The notes under the pieces: model-generated
Database searches by the model: none
What the model was told of the DNA's origin: nothing
The model's input: only the letters and a program-made list of their open reading frames with translations
Translations under genes and position numbers: made by a program
Source of the DNA: Massilia sp.
GTDB taxonomy: Bacteria; Pseudomonadota; Gammaproteobacteria; Burkholderiales; Burkholderiaceae_D
Reading direction: 5' to 3'
Length of the DNA stretch: 42,602 nucleotides
Assembly (NCBI GenBank): GCA_025359245.1
Contig: JANYGW010000085.1
Coordinates: 1 to 42,602, forward strand
Shown: positions 41,216-42,602 of the stretch, one piece after another
How positions within the stretch are numbered: the stretch's first letter is position 1
How the letters are laid out: every line of letters begins with the position of its first letter

Positions 41216-42602
41216 TTAGTCGATGCCCTGGCTGGTCAGGTAGTCTTCGTAATTGCCGCGGAAGTCGACGATCTCGTTGTCCTTGATCTCAAGGATGCGG
41301 TTGGCCAGCGACGACACGAATTCGCGGTCGTGCGAGACGAAAATCAGGGTGCCCGTGTATTTTTCAAGCGCGATGTTGAGCGACTCGATCGATTCCATGT
41401 CCATGTGGTTGGTCGGCTCGTCGAGCAGCATCACGTTGTGGCGGCCCAGCATCAGCTTGCCGTACATCATGCGGCCCTTTTCACCGCCGGACAGCACCTT
41501 GACCGACTTCTTGACGTCGTCGCCGCCGAACAGCAAGCGGCCCAGGATCGAACGCACGGCCTGGTCGTCGTCGCCCTCTTTCGTCCACTGGTTGATCCAG
41601 TCGGTCAGCACGGCGTCGGTGGCGAATTCCTCGGTCGGATCCTGCGGCATGTAGCCGACGTTGGCGTTCTCGGCCCACTTGACGCGGCCGGTGTCGGCCT
41701 GCAGGCCAGTCAGCTCGGCGCCGATACAGCGCAGCAGCGTGGTTTTGCCGGCGCCGTTGGCGCCGATGATGGCGATGCGTTCGCCCGCTTCGACCATGAT
41801 GCTGAAATTCTTGAACAGCTGCTTGTCGTACTTCTTCGAGATGCCTTCGACTTCGACCGCCAGGCGGTGCAGCTTCTTCTCGGCTTCGAAACGGACGAAC
41901 GGATAGGCGCGCGACGACGGCTTGATGTCGTCGACCTTGATCTTCTCGATCTGCTTGGCGCGCGACGTGGCCTGGCGCGCCTTCGATTTGTTGGCGGCGA
42001 AGCGGCGCACGAAGTCCTGCAGTTCGGCGACCTTTTCCTTGGCCTTGGCGTTGTTCGACAGCTGCTGGTTGCGCGCCTGGGTGGAGGCGAACATGTACTC
42101 GTCGTAGTTGCCCGGGTAGACCTTGAGCGTGCCGTAGTCCATGTCGGCCACGTGGGTGCACACCTGGTTGAGGAAGTGGCGATCGTGCGAAATGATGATC
42201 ATGGTGGAGTTGCGGTCGTTGAGCACGTCCTCCAGCCAGCGAATCGTGTTGATATCGAGGTTGTTGGTCGGCTCGTCGAGCAGCAGGATGTCGGGATTGG
42301 AGAACAGCGCCTGCGCCAGCAGCACGCGCAGCTTCCAGCCGGGAGCGACAGCGCTCATCGAGCCCTGGTGCTGGTCGATCGACACGCCGGCGCCGAGCAG
42401 CAGCTCGCCCGCGCGCGCTTCGGCCGAGTAGCCGTCGTATTCGGCCACTTTGCTTTCCAGCTCGGCCGCGTGCATGTAGTCGTCGTCGGTCGCTTCCGGG
42501 TTCGCGTAGATCGCGTCGCGCTCGGAAATGGCGTTCCACAGTTCGGTGTGGCCCATCATCACCACGTCGAGCACGCGCATGTCTTCGAACGCGAACTGGT
42601 CC
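41216..42602 (-). CDS. ABC-F family ATPase, YbiT type (5' end beyond the window)
   Basis: The visible 462 residues lack roughly the first 70-80. The first ABC domain shows [40 protein letters not shown] (signature and Walker B). The linker is rich in Lys/Arg helices ([22 protein letters not shown]). The second ABC has Walker [26 protein letters not shown] and [35 protein letters not shown] near the visible start is typical of the YbiT branch. ABC-F proteins bind ribosomes and relieve stalled translation. It may be co-transcribed with nadA-nadC. Confidence 0.93.
   Translation of the reverse strand, partial: DQFAFEDMRVLDVVMMGHTELWNAISERDAIYANPEATDDDYMHAAELESKVAEYDGYSAEARAGELLLGAGVSIDQHQGSMSAVAPGWKLRVLLAQALFSNPDILLLDEPTNNLDINTIRWLEDVLNDRNSTMIIISHDRHFLNQVCTHVADMDYGTLKVYPGNYDEYMFASTQARNQQLSNNAKAKEKVAELQDFVRRFAANKSKARQATSRAKQIEKIKVDDIKPSSRAYPFVRFEAEKKLHRLAVEVEGISKKYDKQLFKNFSIMVEAGERIAIIGANGAGKTTLLRCIGAELTGLQADTGRVKWAENANVGYMPQDPTEEFATDAVLTDWINQWTKEGDDDQAVRSILGRLLFGGDDVKKSVKVLSGGEKGRMMYGKLMLGRHNVMLLDEPTNHMDMESIESLNIALEKYTGTLIFVSHDREFVSSLANRILEIKDNEIVDFRGNYEDYLTSQGID

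Overview
The window looks like chromosome of a GC-rich betaproteobacterium of the Oxalobacteraceae (Massilia/Duganella/Janthinobacterium type). The evidence is gene content and high G+C only: a PEP-CTERM/exosortase-A EPS locus with prsT and prsR, a PEP-CTERM surface protein, the prkA-yeaH-spoVR operon, a TonB siderophore receptor and de novo NAD genes. No rRNA, tRNA or CRISPR array was seen.

Layout. 1-0.46 kb: the 3' end of a transposase and an unusually AT-rich spacer with a promoter. 0.46-2.3 kb: a frameshifted M23-peptidase-like protein with five C-terminal BTRD1-type repeats. 2.4-6.0 kb (minus strand): a compact three-gene operon of a Trypco1 (trypsin-co-occurring) protein, a trypsin-like protease and a large exported protein of unknown function. 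6.2-12.2 kb: redox and stress genes, with a RutE-like nitroreductase, ferredoxin-NADP reductase, a KefF-like flavoprotein, an O-methyltransferase plus siderophore-interacting protein, a divergent MarR regulator and a KefB/C-type antiporter. 12.2-15.2 kb: a PEP-CTERM protein with a sigma-54-type promoter, a PilZ protein, DUF445 and a PNPOx-like protein. 15.3-17.5 kb: a Fur-box-preceded catecholate-type TonB receptor, followed by a REP-like hairpin. 17.8-22.3 kb: prkA-yeaH-spoVR.

22.4-35.0 kb is an exosortase-A-type EPS/PEP-CTERM locus that appears to be decaying. prsT is internally deleted and frameshifted. A PEP-CTERM-like surface gene and a tyrosine autokinase survive only as fragments. The exosortase, Wzc/Wza-type export genes and prsK are not in the window. 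The polysaccharide deacetylase has lost its metal ligands, and hydrolase 1 has lost its nucleophile residue. Two glycosyltransferases, an acyltransferase, an FAD oxidoreductase, hydrolase 2, prsR and the EpsB-type sugar transferase remain open.

35.2-42.6 kb is housekeeping: nadB, a DMT exporter, a sirtuin, a lipocalin, nadC and nadA (overlapping operon), and the 3' part of a YbiT-type ABC-F ATPase that runs off the window. Functions are read from conserved motifs and remembered family features; no database search was possible.
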